Part shown: in pieces, positions 51,431-61,200 of the stretch
How positions within the stretch are numbered: position 1 is the stretch's first letter
How the letters are laid out: every line of letters begins with the position of its first letter
The notes under the pieces: model-generated
The model's input: the letters and a program-made list of their open reading frames with translations, nothing else
What the model was told of the DNA's origin: nothing
Database searches by the model: none
Assembly (NCBI RefSeq): GCF_036053395.1
Contig: NZ_CP107942.1
Coordinates: forward strand, 4,864,501-4,928,500
Reading direction: 5' to 3'
Source: Actinoplanes sp. NBC_00393
GTDB taxonomy: Bacteria; Actinomycetota; Actinomycetes; Mycobacteriales; Micromonosporaceae
Length of the DNA: 64,000 bases
Position numbers and translations under genes: made by a program

Positions 51431-52554
51431 AGGTCCTGATGAACGCCGGGCCGTGGCTGCCCGTTCCGCCCGGCGGGTACGGCGGCATCGAGAACATCGT
51501 CGGCACGCTCGTCCCGGAGCTGCGCCGGCTCGGCGTCGAGGTGGTCCTCGCCAGCGTCGGCGAGAGCACCCTGGAAGCCGACGGGCGGGTGCACGTCTTC
51601 GACCGCGGGCAGTTCGCGGCGCTGCAGCGGCCGTACAACCAGGCGGTCGGGGTGGTGCAGGCGCACCAGCACGCGGTGGTCCGGGCGCTGCGCCAGCGCG
51701 ACGACATCGACCTGATCCACGACCACGTCGAGGCGGCCGGCCTGGTCACCCTCGCCGCGCTCGGCGACGGCGCGCCGCCCGCGCTCCACACCCTGCACTG
51801 GGACCTGCACAAGCACCCCGAGCTGTACGGCACGTACGACGGCGGCGACCGGGTCCGGGTGAACGGCGTCTCAGCCTCCCAGCTGGCCCGTGCGCCGCAG
51901 GCTCTGCGGGACCACTCGGTCGGGCACGTGCACCTGGCCACCCCGCTCGCCGCCGAGCCGGTGCCGCAGGTGACGAAAGGTTCGTACGCGGTGGTGCTCG
52001 GCCGGATCAACCCGGGCAAGGGACAGGACCTGGCCGCCCGGCTGGCCCACACGCACGGGTTCGACCTGGTGCTGGCGGGGCCGGTCGGCCCGTACCGGAA
52101 CGCTGACGAGCTGGCCGCCGCCGAGGGTGACCCGGGCGCGGCGCTCAACCCGGACGTGCGGTTCTGGCGGGAGAAGGTCGCACCGCACGTGGACGGCGTA
52201 CGCGTGCGGTGGATCGGAACGGTGACCGGCCGCGACCGTGACCTGATGCTGGCCGGCGCTCGCGCCGCGCTCTTCCCGCTGCGCTGGGAGGAGCCGGGCG
52301 GCACCGCGGTGGTCGAGTCGCTCGCCCTGGGCGTGCCGGTGGTCGGCATCGCCCGCGGCTGTCTGCCGGAGCTGATCGAGGACGGATTCAGCGGTCTGCT
52401 CACCGCCGACGAGGAGACGCTCGGCGAGCTGGTGCACAAGGCCGGCGCGGTCGATCCGCGCGCCTGCCGGGCCGAGGCGGAGCGGCGTTTCACCCCCGCG
52501 GTGATGGCCGAGTCCTACGTCCGGCTCTATGAACGGATCCGGAACCGGAACTGA
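51427..52554 (+). CDS. GT4-type glycosyltransferase
   Basis: A 375-residue GT-B enzyme: N-terminal 'PWLPVPPGGYGGIENIVGTL' and 'DLIHDHVEAAGLV', C-terminal 'AVVLGRINPGKGQDLAARLA', 'FPLRWEEPGGTAVVESLALG' (donor-binding E-x7-E) and 'GCLPELIEDGFSG'. It is translationally coupled to gpgS (ATGA at 51427-51430), so it probably acts on the gpgS product or a related glucoside. Confidence 0.9.
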   Translation: MKVLMNAGPWLPVPPGGYGGIENIVGTLVPELRRLGVEVVLASVGESTLEADGRVHVFDRGQFAALQRPYNQAVGVVQAHQHAVVRALRQRDDIDLIHDHVEAAGLVTLAALGDGAPPALHTLHWDLHKHPELYGTYDGGDRVRVNGVSASQLARAPQALRDHSVGHVHLATPLAAEPVPQVTKGSYAVVLGRINPGKGQDLAARLAHTHGFDLVLAGPVGPYRNADELAAAEGDPGAALNPDVRFWREKVAPHVDGVRVRWIGTVTGRDRDLMLAGARAALFPLRWEEPGGTAVVESLALGVPVVGIARGCLPELIEDGFSGLLTADEETLGELVHKAGAVDPRACRAEAERRFTPAVMAESYVRLYERIRNRN

Positions 52555-52614
52555 CGTTTGCCGGGCCCGGGCGCCGGGCACCTCTCTCTGCGTCGTACGC
52601 ACGGAGGGAGGGGC

Positions 52615-53355
52615 ATGCCAAGCCAGCTCGTCTGCCGGCCCAAGCGGGATCTCCCGGTGGCCGTGCTGACGATCAGCGGCACCCTGGACCAGGTCACCGG
52701 CGACGCGCTCGGCGCCGCGGTCCGCCGCAGCCTCGCTGTGCAGCCGGTGAAACTGCTGCTCGACGTCACCCGCCTCCGGATCGGCGATCCACGGGCCATC
52801 GCATCGCTGGGCTCCGTCGTCTGCCAGACGGCGGAGTTCCCGGCCGTGCCGATCGTGGTCTGCGGCGCCGACACCGCCGTCCGCAAAGCGCTCGCCGCCA
52901 CCCCGGACTGCGCCGGCCTGGAGGTCGCGCCCGACTGCTCGCGCGCGCTCGCCGAGGCCGACGCCCAGCCCCGTACGCCGGGCGTCCGGGTCCGTCTGCG
53001 CCCGGTCCCGGAAGCCTGCCGCCAGGTACGCCACCTCGTCAGCCAGGCCTGCACCGCCTGGCACCGCAACGACATCGCCTCGACCGCCACACTGGTGGCC
53101 ACCGAGCTGGTGGCGAACGTGGTCCGGCACGCGCACACCACCATGGAGTTCACCCTGCGCCTGCGCAACGGCCGGCTCACCATGGCGGTCCGCGACGGCA
53201 GCCGGCTGATGCCCCGGCCGCTCGATCCGGCGGTCACCGACGCCGGTGGGCGTGGGCTGCGCCTGGTGCGTGATCTGACAGATGCCTGGGGGGTGCTCCC
53301 CGTGACCGACGGTAAGGTGGTGTGGACCCAGCTCAGTACGGGAGCCGCCGTGTGA
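52615..53355 (+). CDS. STAS-like domain fused to anti-sigma HATPase kinase
   Basis: 246 residues. Residues 5-105 read as a STAS-like fold ('LPVAVLTISGTLDQVTGDAL', 'VKLLLDVTRLRIGDPRAIASL') without the phosphorylatable Ser of the DSSG motif. Residues 120-240 are an RsbW-type HATPase ('LVATELVANVVRHAHT' N box, 'AVRDGSR', 'GGRGLRLVRDLTDAWGV'). A GGAGGGAGGGG site precedes the ATG. The stop overlaps the CheB start (GTGA), tying it to that operon. Role: serine kinase or anti-sigma factor in partner switching. Confidence 0.88.
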   Translation: MPSQLVCRPKRDLPVAVLTISGTLDQVTGDALGAAVRRSLAVQPVKLLLDVTRLRIGDPRAIASLGSVVCQTAEFPAVPIVVCGADTAVRKALAATPDCAGLEVAPDCSRALAEADAQPRTPGVRVRLRPVPEACRQVRHLVSQACTAWHRNDIASTATLVATELVANVVRHAHTTMEFTLRLRNGRLTMAVRDGSRLMPRPLDPAVTDAGGRGLRLVRDLTDAWGVLPVTDGKVVWTQLSTGAAV

Positions 53356-54377
53356 CCGATCCCCTGCCCACCGAGCATCGCGACGTGGTGGTGGTCGGCG
53401 CCTCCGCCGGCGGCGTCGAGGCGCTGCGAGCGCTGGTCGGCGGTCTACCGCCCGGTTATTCCGGCTGTCTGCTGGTCGTACTGCACATCCCGCGGGCCTC
53501 GCCGAGCGCGCTTCCCGGCATCCTGTCCCGCAGCGGACCGCTCCCGGCCGCCTACGCCCGCGACGGCGACCCGCTCCTCGGCGGCCGGATCTACATCGCC
53601 CCGCCCGATCATCATCTGTTGCTGATCGACGGGCACCTCCGGCTGACCCGGGGCCCGGCGGAGAACGGGCACCGTCCGGCCATCGACCCGCTGTTCCGCT
53701 CCGCGGCCCGGGCCGCCGGCCGCCGGGCGATCGGCGTGATCCTCTCCGGCTCTCGCGACGACGGCGCGGCCGGGCTGGCCGCGGTCGCCACCGCCGGGGG
53801 CGCCACCATCGTGCAGGATCCCGAGGACGCCATCACGGCCTGGATGCCACGGGCCGCCCTGGATCAGGTGAAACCGGATCACGTCGTGCCGGCCGCCGAG
53901 CTCGGCCCGCTGCTCGCCGAGATCACCGCGGCGGACCTGCCCGCCGTGCCCGATCACACCGTCGACCCGCTGCTCGGCGCGGAATTGGCGATCTCCGACC
54001 TGATCCCGATCCACACCGACCAGTTCGCCGCGCCGGCCGGCTACGGTTGCCCGGACTGCGGTGGGAGCCTGTTCCTGATGGAGGACAAAGTCATTCCCCG
54101 GTTCCGCTGCCGGGTCGGGCACGCCTGGTCGCCGGAGAGCCTCCTCGACGAGCAGACGGCGGCGCTGGAGAGCGCGTTGTGGCTGGCCCTGCGGGCGCTG
54201 GAGGAGAAGGCCGCGCTCAGCCGCCGGATGGCGACCGGGCGGGCCGGCGCGGCCACCGGCGCCCAGTTCCACGCCATGGCCGACGACGCCGAATCGGCCG
54301 GTGCGGCGATCCGCAGACTGATCGCCCGGCTCGCACCCACGGTGTCACCTGACCCGGCCACCCCTGAGGTGCGGTAG
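53352..54377 (+). CDS. CheB-type protein-glutamate methylesterase without receiver domain
   Basis: 341 residues from GTG. The catalytic domain has the Ser-His-Asp set: 'VVVVGASAGGVEALRAL', 'LLVVLHIPRASPSALPGI' and 'RAIGVILSGSRDDGAAGL'. No N-terminal receiver. After residue 205 comes a Cys-rich module ('CPDCGGSLFLMED', 'FRCRVGHAWS') that could bind zinc, then a helical end. Stand-alone CheB plus CheR-PAS pairs occur outside classical chemotaxis clusters; no MCP is visible in this window. Confidence 0.9.
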   Translation: MTDPLPTEHRDVVVVGASAGGVEALRALVGGLPPGYSGCLLVVLHIPRASPSALPGILSRSGPLPAAYARDGDPLLGGRIYIAPPDHHLLLIDGHLRLTRGPAENGHRPAIDPLFRSAARAAGRRAIGVILSGSRDDGAAGLAAVATAGGATIVQDPEDAITAWMPRAALDQVKPDHVVPAAELGPLLAEITAADLPAVPDHTVDPLLGAELAISDLIPIHTDQFAAPAGYGCPDCGGSLFLMEDKVIPRFRCRVGHAWSPESLLDEQTAALESALWLALRALEEKAALSRRMATGRAGAATGAQFHAMADDAESAGAAIRRLIARLAPTVSPDPATPEVR

Positions 54378-54387
54378 CGTTCCGACC

Positions 54388-56226
54388 GTGCACGAAGTTG
54401 ACCCGCATTTCGAAGCGCTGCTGGTGTATCTGAAGGAGTCCCGGGGTTTCGACTTCACCGGATACAAGCGATCCAGCCTGATGCGCCGGGTCAACCGCCG
54501 GATGACCCAGGTCAGCGTCACCGACTACCTGGAGTACCTCGACTACCTCCAGGTGCACCCGGACGAGTTCACCGCGCTCTTCAACACCATCCTGATCAAC
54601 GTGACGGCGTTCTTCCGGGACGCCGACGCCTGGGAGTACCTGCGGGCCGAAGTCCTCGAGCCGATGGTGGCCGCCAAGCCACCGGACTCGCTGATCCGGA
54701 TCTGGTCGGCCGGCTGCGCCTCCGGCGAGGAGGCGTACACGCTGGCCATGGCGCTGGCCGAGGTGCTCGGCGTGGAGCAGTTCAGGGATCGCGTCAAGAT
54801 CTACGCCACCGACGTGGACGAGGAGCAGCTCAACGAGGCTCGCCAGGCGACGTACGGTGAGCGGGAGGTGCAGGCACTGCCACCTGAGCTGATCGAGAAA
54901 TACTTCGAGGCGGCGAACGGGCGCTACACGTTCCGCAAGGACCTGCGCCGGTCCATCATCTTCGGTCGCAACGATCTCGTGCAGGACGCCCCGATCTCCC
55001 GCATCGACCTGCTGACCTGCCGCAACACGCTGATGTACTTCAACGCCGAGACCCAGGCGAAGATCCTCGGCCGGTTCCACTTCGCCCTGGCCGACTCCGG
55101 TGTGCTCTTTCTCGGCAAGGCCGAGATGCTGCTCAGCCATGGCAGCCTGTTCACCCCGATCGACCTCAAGCGCCGCGTCTTCCGGCGGGTCCCCCGGCTG
55201 TACACCCCGCCTGGCGTGGTCTTCGCCGACCCGCCGTCCAACCCGGGCACCCCGGTCACCGGCCTCGACGAGCTGCGCAACGAAGCCTTCGCGGCCAGCC
55301 CGCTGGCTCAGCTCGCGCTCACCTCCGACGGTCTGGTCGCCCTCTCCAACCGCCAGCTGGAGAAGCTGTTCGGGGTGACGTCACGCGACATCGGCCGGCC
55401 GTTCCGCGATCTGGACGTCTCGTACCGGCCGGTGGAGCTGCGGCGGTTCATCGAACAGGCCCAGCTGGAACGCCGGGGTCTGCGGGTCAGCGACGTCGAG
55501 TTCCACCGCGGCACCGAGGTGAACTTCCTCGATGTGCAGATCAGCCCGCTCACCGGCGCCGACGGCAGCCTCCTCGGGGTGAACCTGATCTTCCACGACG
55601 TCACCGCGTCGCGCCGCCTGCAGGAGGACCTGGAGCACGCCAACCAGCAGCTCGAGGCGGCGTACGAGGAGCTCCAGTCCACCAACGAGGAATTGGAGAC
55701 GACCAACGAGGAGCTCCAGTCCACGGTCGAGGAGCTGGAGACCACCAACGAGGAGCTCCAGAGTACGAACGAGGAGCTGGAGACCATGAACGAGGAACTC
55801 CAGTCCACCAACGACGAGCTGCAGAGCATCAACGACCAGCTGCGGATCAGCACCGTGCAGCTGGACGAGGCGAAGGTGTTCCTCGAGACGGTGCTGACCA
55901 GCCTCCAGGCCGGCGTCGCCGTGGTCGACCCGGACCTGCGGGTGCGGATGTGGAACCGGCACGCCGAGGACCTGTGGGGACTGCGCGCCGGTGAGGTCAT
56001 CGGACAGCACTTCCTCAACCTCGACATCGGTCTGCCGATCGATCGGATCCGGCCCCTGCTGCGCGGCGCGCTGGGCTCCGACGGGGCGTCCGGGGACATC
56101 CGGCTGGACGCGGTGAACCGGCGCGGGCGGGCGGTCACGGTGCGGGTCGCATGTACTCCGTTGCGCGGCCGCGACGGCGTGCCGGTCGGTGGGGACGGAG
56201 TCATCGTCGTGATGGAGACCGCATGA
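54388..56226 (+). CDS. CheR-type methyltransferase with PAS domains and coiled coil
   Basis: A 612-residue protein. CheR methyltransferase (about 1-270: 'GFDFTGYKRSSLMRRVNRRM', 'NTILINVTAFFRD', 'IRIWSAGCASGEEAYTLAMA' SAM site, 'DLLTCRNTLMYF'), a PAS-like domain (about 295-405), then a long heptad coiled coil of repeated EELQSTNEELETTN (about 415-495) and a second PAS (about 505-612). It starts at GTG ten bases after the cheB stop. The coiled-coil/PAS tail is typical of CheR hybrids that act as sensors. Confidence 0.92.
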   Translation: MHEVDPHFEALLVYLKESRGFDFTGYKRSSLMRRVNRRMTQVSVTDYLEYLDYLQVHPDEFTALFNTILINVTAFFRDADAWEYLRAEVLEPMVAAKPPDSLIRIWSAGCASGEEAYTLAMALAEVLGVEQFRDRVKIYATDVDEEQLNEARQATYGEREVQALPPELIEKYFEAANGRYTFRKDLRRSIIFGRNDLVQDAPISRIDLLTCRNTLMYFNAETQAKILGRFHFALADSGVLFLGKAEMLLSHGSLFTPIDLKRRVFRRVPRLYTPPGVVFADPPSNPGTPVTGLDELRNEAFAASPLAQLALTSDGLVALSNRQLEKLFGVTSRDIGRPFRDLDVSYRPVELRRFIEQAQLERRGLRVSDVEFHRGTEVNFLDVQISPLTGADGSLLGVNLIFHDVTASRRLQEDLEHANQQLEAAYEELQSTNEELETTNEELQSTVEELETTNEELQSTNEELETMNEELQSTNDELQSINDQLRISTVQLDEAKVFLETVLTSLQAGVAVVDPDLRVRMWNRHAEDLWGLRAGEVIGQHFLNLDIGLPIDRIRPLLRGALGSDGASGDIRLDAVNRRGRAVTVRVACTPLRGRDGVPVGGDGVIVVMETA

Positions 56227-56278
56227 CGTTTGACAACCGGCTCTCCGGGTAACCGGCGGCTCTCGGAAGGCGGTGGCG

Positions 56279-57007
56279 ATGACAGTCCGGAGTGACGTCC
56301 GCGATGACGATGCCGGCCTGGTCGTCACGCTGACCGGCCGGCTCGGCCTCGCCGACATCGTCCAGTTGCGTGACAGGCTGCTCAAATGCCTGGCCGAGCA
56401 GCCCGACGCGCTCCTGGTCGACCTCCGCGACCTGCACGTCGACCAGCCGCTGGCCCTCTCGGTCTTCACCGCGGTGCTGCGGCAGGCGGCGCGCTGGCCG
56501 GGAACGCCGGTCCTGCTCTGCGGCCCGCCGCCGCAGACCCGCGCGCTTCTGCTCTCCGGCGCCTACCGGCGGCTGCCGCTGTTCGCCGGCCTCGACGCGG
56601 CCCGCCACCACCTGGCCGACGAACGCCGCAGCGTGCCGTCGGTCCGCGAGGAACTGCTGCCGGTCAGCGGGTCACCCCGGCACGCGCGGGACGTCGCCAC
56701 CGACGCCTGCCTGCGGTGGGACCTGCCCGACCTGGTCGCCCCGGCGAGCCTGATCGTCACCGAACTGGTGGCCAACGTGGTCGACCACGCCCACACGATG
56801 ATGACGCTGCGGCTCTCCCTGCGGACCCGCTATCTCAACATCGCGGTCCGGGACGGCTCGCCGCAGCATCCGCCGGAGCCCCGGCCGGCCGACCCGGAGA
56901 ACCCGGGCGGACACGGTCTGCTGCTGGTCAGCAGCCTGGCCGACGCCTGGGGATGCCTGCCGTCCGACGACGGCAAGGTGGTCTGGGCGGCGCTGCGGCG
57001 CCGCTGA
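56279..57007 (+). CDS. STAS-like domain fused to anti-sigma HATPase kinase (second copy)
   Basis: 242 residues with the same plan as the gene at 52615. The STAS-like half ('GLVVTLTGRLGLADIVQLRD', 'ALLVDLRDLHVDQPLALSVF') lacks the DSSG Ser. The HATPase half has 'LIVTELVANVVDHAHT', 'AVRDGSP' and 'GGHGLLLVSSLADAWGC'. GGAAGG is best spaced for the ATG at 56279 rather than the GTG at 56273. Convergent with the sigma-factor gene, its likely partner. Confidence 0.88.
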   Translation: MTVRSDVRDDDAGLVVTLTGRLGLADIVQLRDRLLKCLAEQPDALLVDLRDLHVDQPLALSVFTAVLRQAARWPGTPVLLCGPPPQTRALLLSGAYRRLPLFAGLDAARHHLADERRSVPSVREELLPVSGSPRHARDVATDACLRWDLPDLVAPASLIVTELVANVVDHAHTMMTLRLSLRTRYLNIAVRDGSPQHPPEPRPADPENPGGHGLLLVSSLADAWGCLPSDDGKVVWAALRRR

Positions 57008-57016
57008 AATTCGCTT

Positions 57017-58156
57017 TTAACAGCGGCGTAGCACGCCGGCCAGGCCGGAAACTGCCAGGATCCGGGCGACGTACGGCTGAGCGCCGCGCACACAGATCTC
57101 CACCTGCGCCGCCTCACCCGCCCGCACCGCGTCCAGCAGCACGCCGACGCCGGCCGCGTCGATCAGCGGCACACCGGTCAGGTCGACGGCCACCGAAGCC
57201 GCCCCCTCGGTGTTCACCGCGTGGCGCAGACCGATCCGCAGCCGCTCCGCGGTGTCCCGGTCCACCTCGCCGCGCACCCGAACGATGATCGCCGTACCGT
57301 CCCGGTCGACCGCCACGTGCATGCCGGCGTGCGCGCTGCGGGCTTCGCCGCTCTCCCAGGCCGGCGGCGTGTCACTGAGCATCGCCTCACGCAGCCAGCC
57401 CAGAGCCCGGCTGAGCAGGCGGGACACGTGCATCTGCGAGATGCCCAGGTCGGCGGCGATCTCCGCCTGGGTGCGGTTGCCGTAGAAGCGCATCGCCAGC
57501 ATCCGGCGTTCCCGGGCCGGCAGGCGCATCAGCAGATCGGTGACGGTGAGATTGTCGGTCACCGCTTCCAGGGCGCCGTCGACGTCGCCGAGCATGTCGC
57601 CGAGCTCCGCCGCGCCGTCCCCGGCCACCGGCGCGTTCAGCGAGGCCGGCGAATACCCGGCGGCCGACTCGACCGCCTCCCGCACGGCGGCTTCACTCAC
57701 GCCGAGGCGCTCGGCCAGCTCACCGGTCGTCGGGGTACGCGCGAGGACGCTGGTCAGCACCATCGAGGCGTGCCCGACCTCCAGGCTCAGATCCTGCACC
57801 CGGCGCGGGACGTGCACGCCCCAGGTGCGGTCCCGGAAGTGCCGCTTCAGCTCGCCGGAGATCGTGATCACCGCGTAGGCCGTGAACGAGCCGCGCTCCG
57901 GGTCGTACCGGTCCACCGCCTTCACCAGGCCGAGCCGGGCCACCTGCTCCAGGTCCTCGAGGTACTCGCCGCGGCCGCGGTAACGCCGGGCCAGCCGGCC
58001 GGCGAAGGGCAGGCAGTGCCGGACCATGTCGTCGCGCAGGGAGTCCAACTCGTCCGGGGACGCGAGGGAACGGCGTTGCGCGTACGTCAGAGCAGCAGCG
58101 TCGAGGTCCTCGAGGGAGTTCTCCGCGGGCTCACCGACCTGGTTCCGTGCGGGCAT
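57017..58156 (-). CDS. SigB/SigF/SigG-type sigma factor with C-terminal STAS domain
   Basis: 379 residues. Sigma regions 2 to 4 cover about 35-275 ('YLEDLEQVARLGLVKAVDRY', 'FTAYAVITISGELKRHFRDR', 'LPARERRMLAMRFYGNRTQA', 'LGISQMHVSRLLSRAL'). Residues 285-379 form a STAS domain ('GTAIIVRVRGEVDRDTAERL', 'VDLTGVPLIDAAGVGVLLDA'). The STAS motif reads DAAG where anti-anti-sigma factors carry the regulatory Ser (DSSG), so it cannot be phosphorylated there. The ATG at 58156 follows GGAAAGGGG. Opposite strand to, and beside, the STAS-HATPase genes, a likely partner-switching set. Confidence 0.9.
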   Translation of the reverse strand: MPARNQVGEPAENSLEDLDAAALTYAQRRSLASPDELDSLRDDMVRHCLPFAGRLARRYRGRGEYLEDLEQVARLGLVKAVDRYDPERGSFTAYAVITISGELKRHFRDRTWGVHVPRRVQDLSLEVGHASMVLTSVLARTPTTGELAERLGVSEAAVREAVESAAGYSPASLNAPVAGDGAAELGDMLGDVDGALEAVTDNLTVTDLLMRLPARERRMLAMRFYGNRTQAEIAADLGISQMHVSRLLSRALGWLREAMLSDTPPAWESGEARSAHAGMHVAVDRDGTAIIVRVRGEVDRDTAERLRIGLRHAVNTEGAASVAVDLTGVPLIDAAGVGVLLDAVRAGEAAQVEICVRGAQPYVARILAVSGLAGVLRRC

Positions 58157-58294
58157 GGGACCCCTTTCCGGCACCGGATCCGGGGCGCGCACATGGCAGC
58201 GGCCCCCACTAGCGGACGTTACTGCCCGGTCTTCCCCCGGCTCAAACATCGTCAACCACCCGAGAACGCACACCTCACCCTTGCTGATTCACCC

Positions 58295-61200
58295 TCACCG
58301 GTCCCGCCGCGGCAGCCCACTCGGCGCCGAGGAGGGGTCGTTCAGCACATCCGGCGCCGCCAGCGCCTCCGGCCGAACCACCGCGGGTCCGCGAGCCGGC
58401 AGCCCGGAAGGCGCATCCTCATCCATGAGCGGCCCCTCCCCCGCGGTGCTGCCCTGCGCCCCCTGCGGCCCCCGGCCCTGCCCCATCCCTTGCGGCTCCA
58501 TGCCCTGCTGCGCCGTTCCCTGCGGACCCGGCTCCGGAGCCGCCGGGCGGACCGGGTTGTGCTGGCCCATGTCCGGAGCCTGCAGCCGCGGCCGGCCGCC
58601 GCCTGCGGGCTGAGCCCCCAGGTTGTGCTGCCCCACATCCGGAGCCTGCAGGCGAGGCCGATCCCCGGCCGGCGACTGCCCACCGGCGTCGGCCCCGGCA
58701 TTCTGGTCGCTGAGCCCGGCGCCTTGGCCGGCACCCCGGCCAACACTCTGACTGGCGCTCTGCTGGCCGAAAGGCTGCCCCGCGCCGCCCTGCGTACCCG
58801 GAGCCTGCTGGCCGCCAACGCCTTGCAGACCCGTAGCCTGCCCACCAACGCCCGGCAGGCCTGCCTGCCCACCAGCAGCCGGCTGACCAGCGGGCTGCCC
58901 GCCAACGCCCGGCAGAGCCTGCCCACCGGGGTTCAGCTGACCGAGGTCCGGGGCCTGCAGCTTCGGACGATCGCCCACCGGCGGCTGCCCACCAAGGTTC
59001 TGCTGTCCGAGATCCGGTCCCGGCAGCGGCGCACGAGGCCCAGCCTCCGCACTCTGACCGAGCACAGCTGCCGACGGCAGGAAGCCGGCGGCTTCCCCCG
59101 CCGGAGGCATCGCCATCCCAGCAGGCGGCTGCGGCGGCGTCCCCATGATGATCTCGGTAGCCCGAGTCTGCCCACCATCACCGGCAGGCCGCGCCGACCG
59201 GGTGAATCGGGGCGCGTCCAGCGGACTGTTCTGCTGGCTGTAGAGCGGTGGCTGCCGCATCAACGCATCCAGGTCATCGCTCGGCGGCATCCCAGGCCCA
59301 GAGGCCACCGCCCCGGAGCCCACCGACCCTGACACCGACCCCATCGAACTCACCGGACCCGAGCCGGCCACCGACCCGTGGCTCCCGCCCGGCGCCCCGA
59401 TGCCTGCAGCCCCAGACCCAGCCATCCCGGCGGACATAGCCGCCCCGGCGGACATAGCAGCGCCCGGCATGGACCCGACCTGCCCAACACCGGCCGGCAC
59501 CGACCCGCCCGGCACAGCACCACCCTGTCCAACGCCCACCTGACCAGCACCGATCTGGCCAGCACCGACCTGGCCAGCACCGACCTGGCCAGCACCGAAC
59601 TGCCCAGAGCCGCCCGACCCGGAACCGGCCCCCGACGGCTCAGCATGTGCAGGCCAGGCCTGCGTAGCACCGGGCTGCCCGGATTCGGCCAGCCCAGAAC
59701 CGGCACCCGGCCGGCCGACGCCCAGTGAACCGGCTCCCGACAGATCACCCGGCTGACCGACACCCAGCCGGCCGACACCCGGCTGGCCACCGGCATCGGG
59801 CTGAGACCACGGCGGCTGGGGTTCGGAGCGCTGGCCTTCGCCCGGCGAGCCGACCGCAGGCGGCGGCACCGCACCGAAAGCGCCCGATCCGGAAGCACCT
59901 GATCCGGAAGCACCTGATCCGGAAGCACCTGAGACCGACACACCCGAACCCGACGAAGCCGTACCCGACGCAGCCGTACCCGAAATGCCTGAATCTAGAT
60001 TGCCTGAGATTGAAACGTTCGAAGCGGAAGCGCCCGATCCGGCCTCGGCCCAGGGCGTCGCGGCACCCGCCGGACCCGGTTGGCGCTCCCCGGCCGGCCC
60101 GGCGGGCCATGCTTCGGGCGCCGACGGCCCAGCCTTCCAGGGCGGCGGAGCGACCTCATTCGCAGTGGAAGCCGGCGGCGGCCACAATTGACCGATATCT
60201 CCGGCGTTCCTGGCTTCCGCCGTAGGCCATGGGAGGCCCGGCCCAGCAGCAGCCCCACCTGGCGGAGGCGGCCACGCCTCGCCGGACACCGCGGTCCCCG
60301 GCATCGGCGGCGACCAAGACTGACCCGTGCCCTCGCCGGGGATCCAACTCTGGCCGGTCGCCCCCGAAGCGACCGACTCCGCCCCGCCCGGAGCCGGCAG
60401 CGCAGTTCCGGACGCCGGCGGCGCAGTTCCGGACGCCGGCGGCGCAGTTCCGGACGCCGGCAGCGCAGTTCCGGACGCCGGCAGCGCAGTTCCGGACGCC
60501 GGCGGCGCAGTTCCGGACGCCGGCGGCGGCCAGGATTGACCAGGCACGGCCGAGTTCGGCCCGCTCGGAGCCGGCAGGACCGTCCCGGTACCCGGCGGCG
60601 GCCAAGCCTCCCCGAAGCCGGCCGCGCCACCCGCCTCGCCCGAAACGCTCCCGGCAGCAGGCCCGATCCCAGCAACGCCCGGCATGCTCGCAGCACCCGA
60701 TGCCGACCCCCGCCACGGCTCGGCCGGCTCATCCACGCTGCCGCCCGCCCGCGACGCCCGGGACTCCTCGCCCGCAGGTTCGCCCGGCACGATCCAGGGC
60801 GGCGTCGAAGCACGGACCGCCGTCGGCTGAAGGCCCTCCGGCAACGGCGGCAGCGGAACAGCCGCGCCCGCCACCGGCGGCGGTGAACCAACCCCGACCG
60901 GCGGCAACGGGGGAAGCGGCGAGCCCTCCGCCGAAGGTGGCAACGGCGGAAGATCCGGCAACCCCGACGGCAGCAGCGACCCGACCGCCGACGAAGACGA
61001 ACCAGGCAACGGCGACCCACTCGCCGACGAAGACGGACCAGGCAACGGCGACCCACTCGCCGACGAAGACGGACCAGGCAGCGACGACCCACTCGCTAAC
61101 GAAGACGAACCAGGCAGCGAACCGCTAGCCGGCGAAGACGGACCCGGCAGCGGATCAGCCTCCGGCAACTCACCCATCTCCCACGGGGCCCGGCTCCCTG

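Noticed and set aside
60401..60527. Regular repeats considered as a CRISPR array
   Set aside because: Units are 21 bp in tandem with no unique spacers and lie inside a reading frame; no cas genes are present.
59248..61128. Several plus-strand frames opposite the low-complexity gene
   Set aside because: Their Pro/Arg/Thr/Ala repeats mirror the codon repeats of the minus-strand gene; no starts or families.
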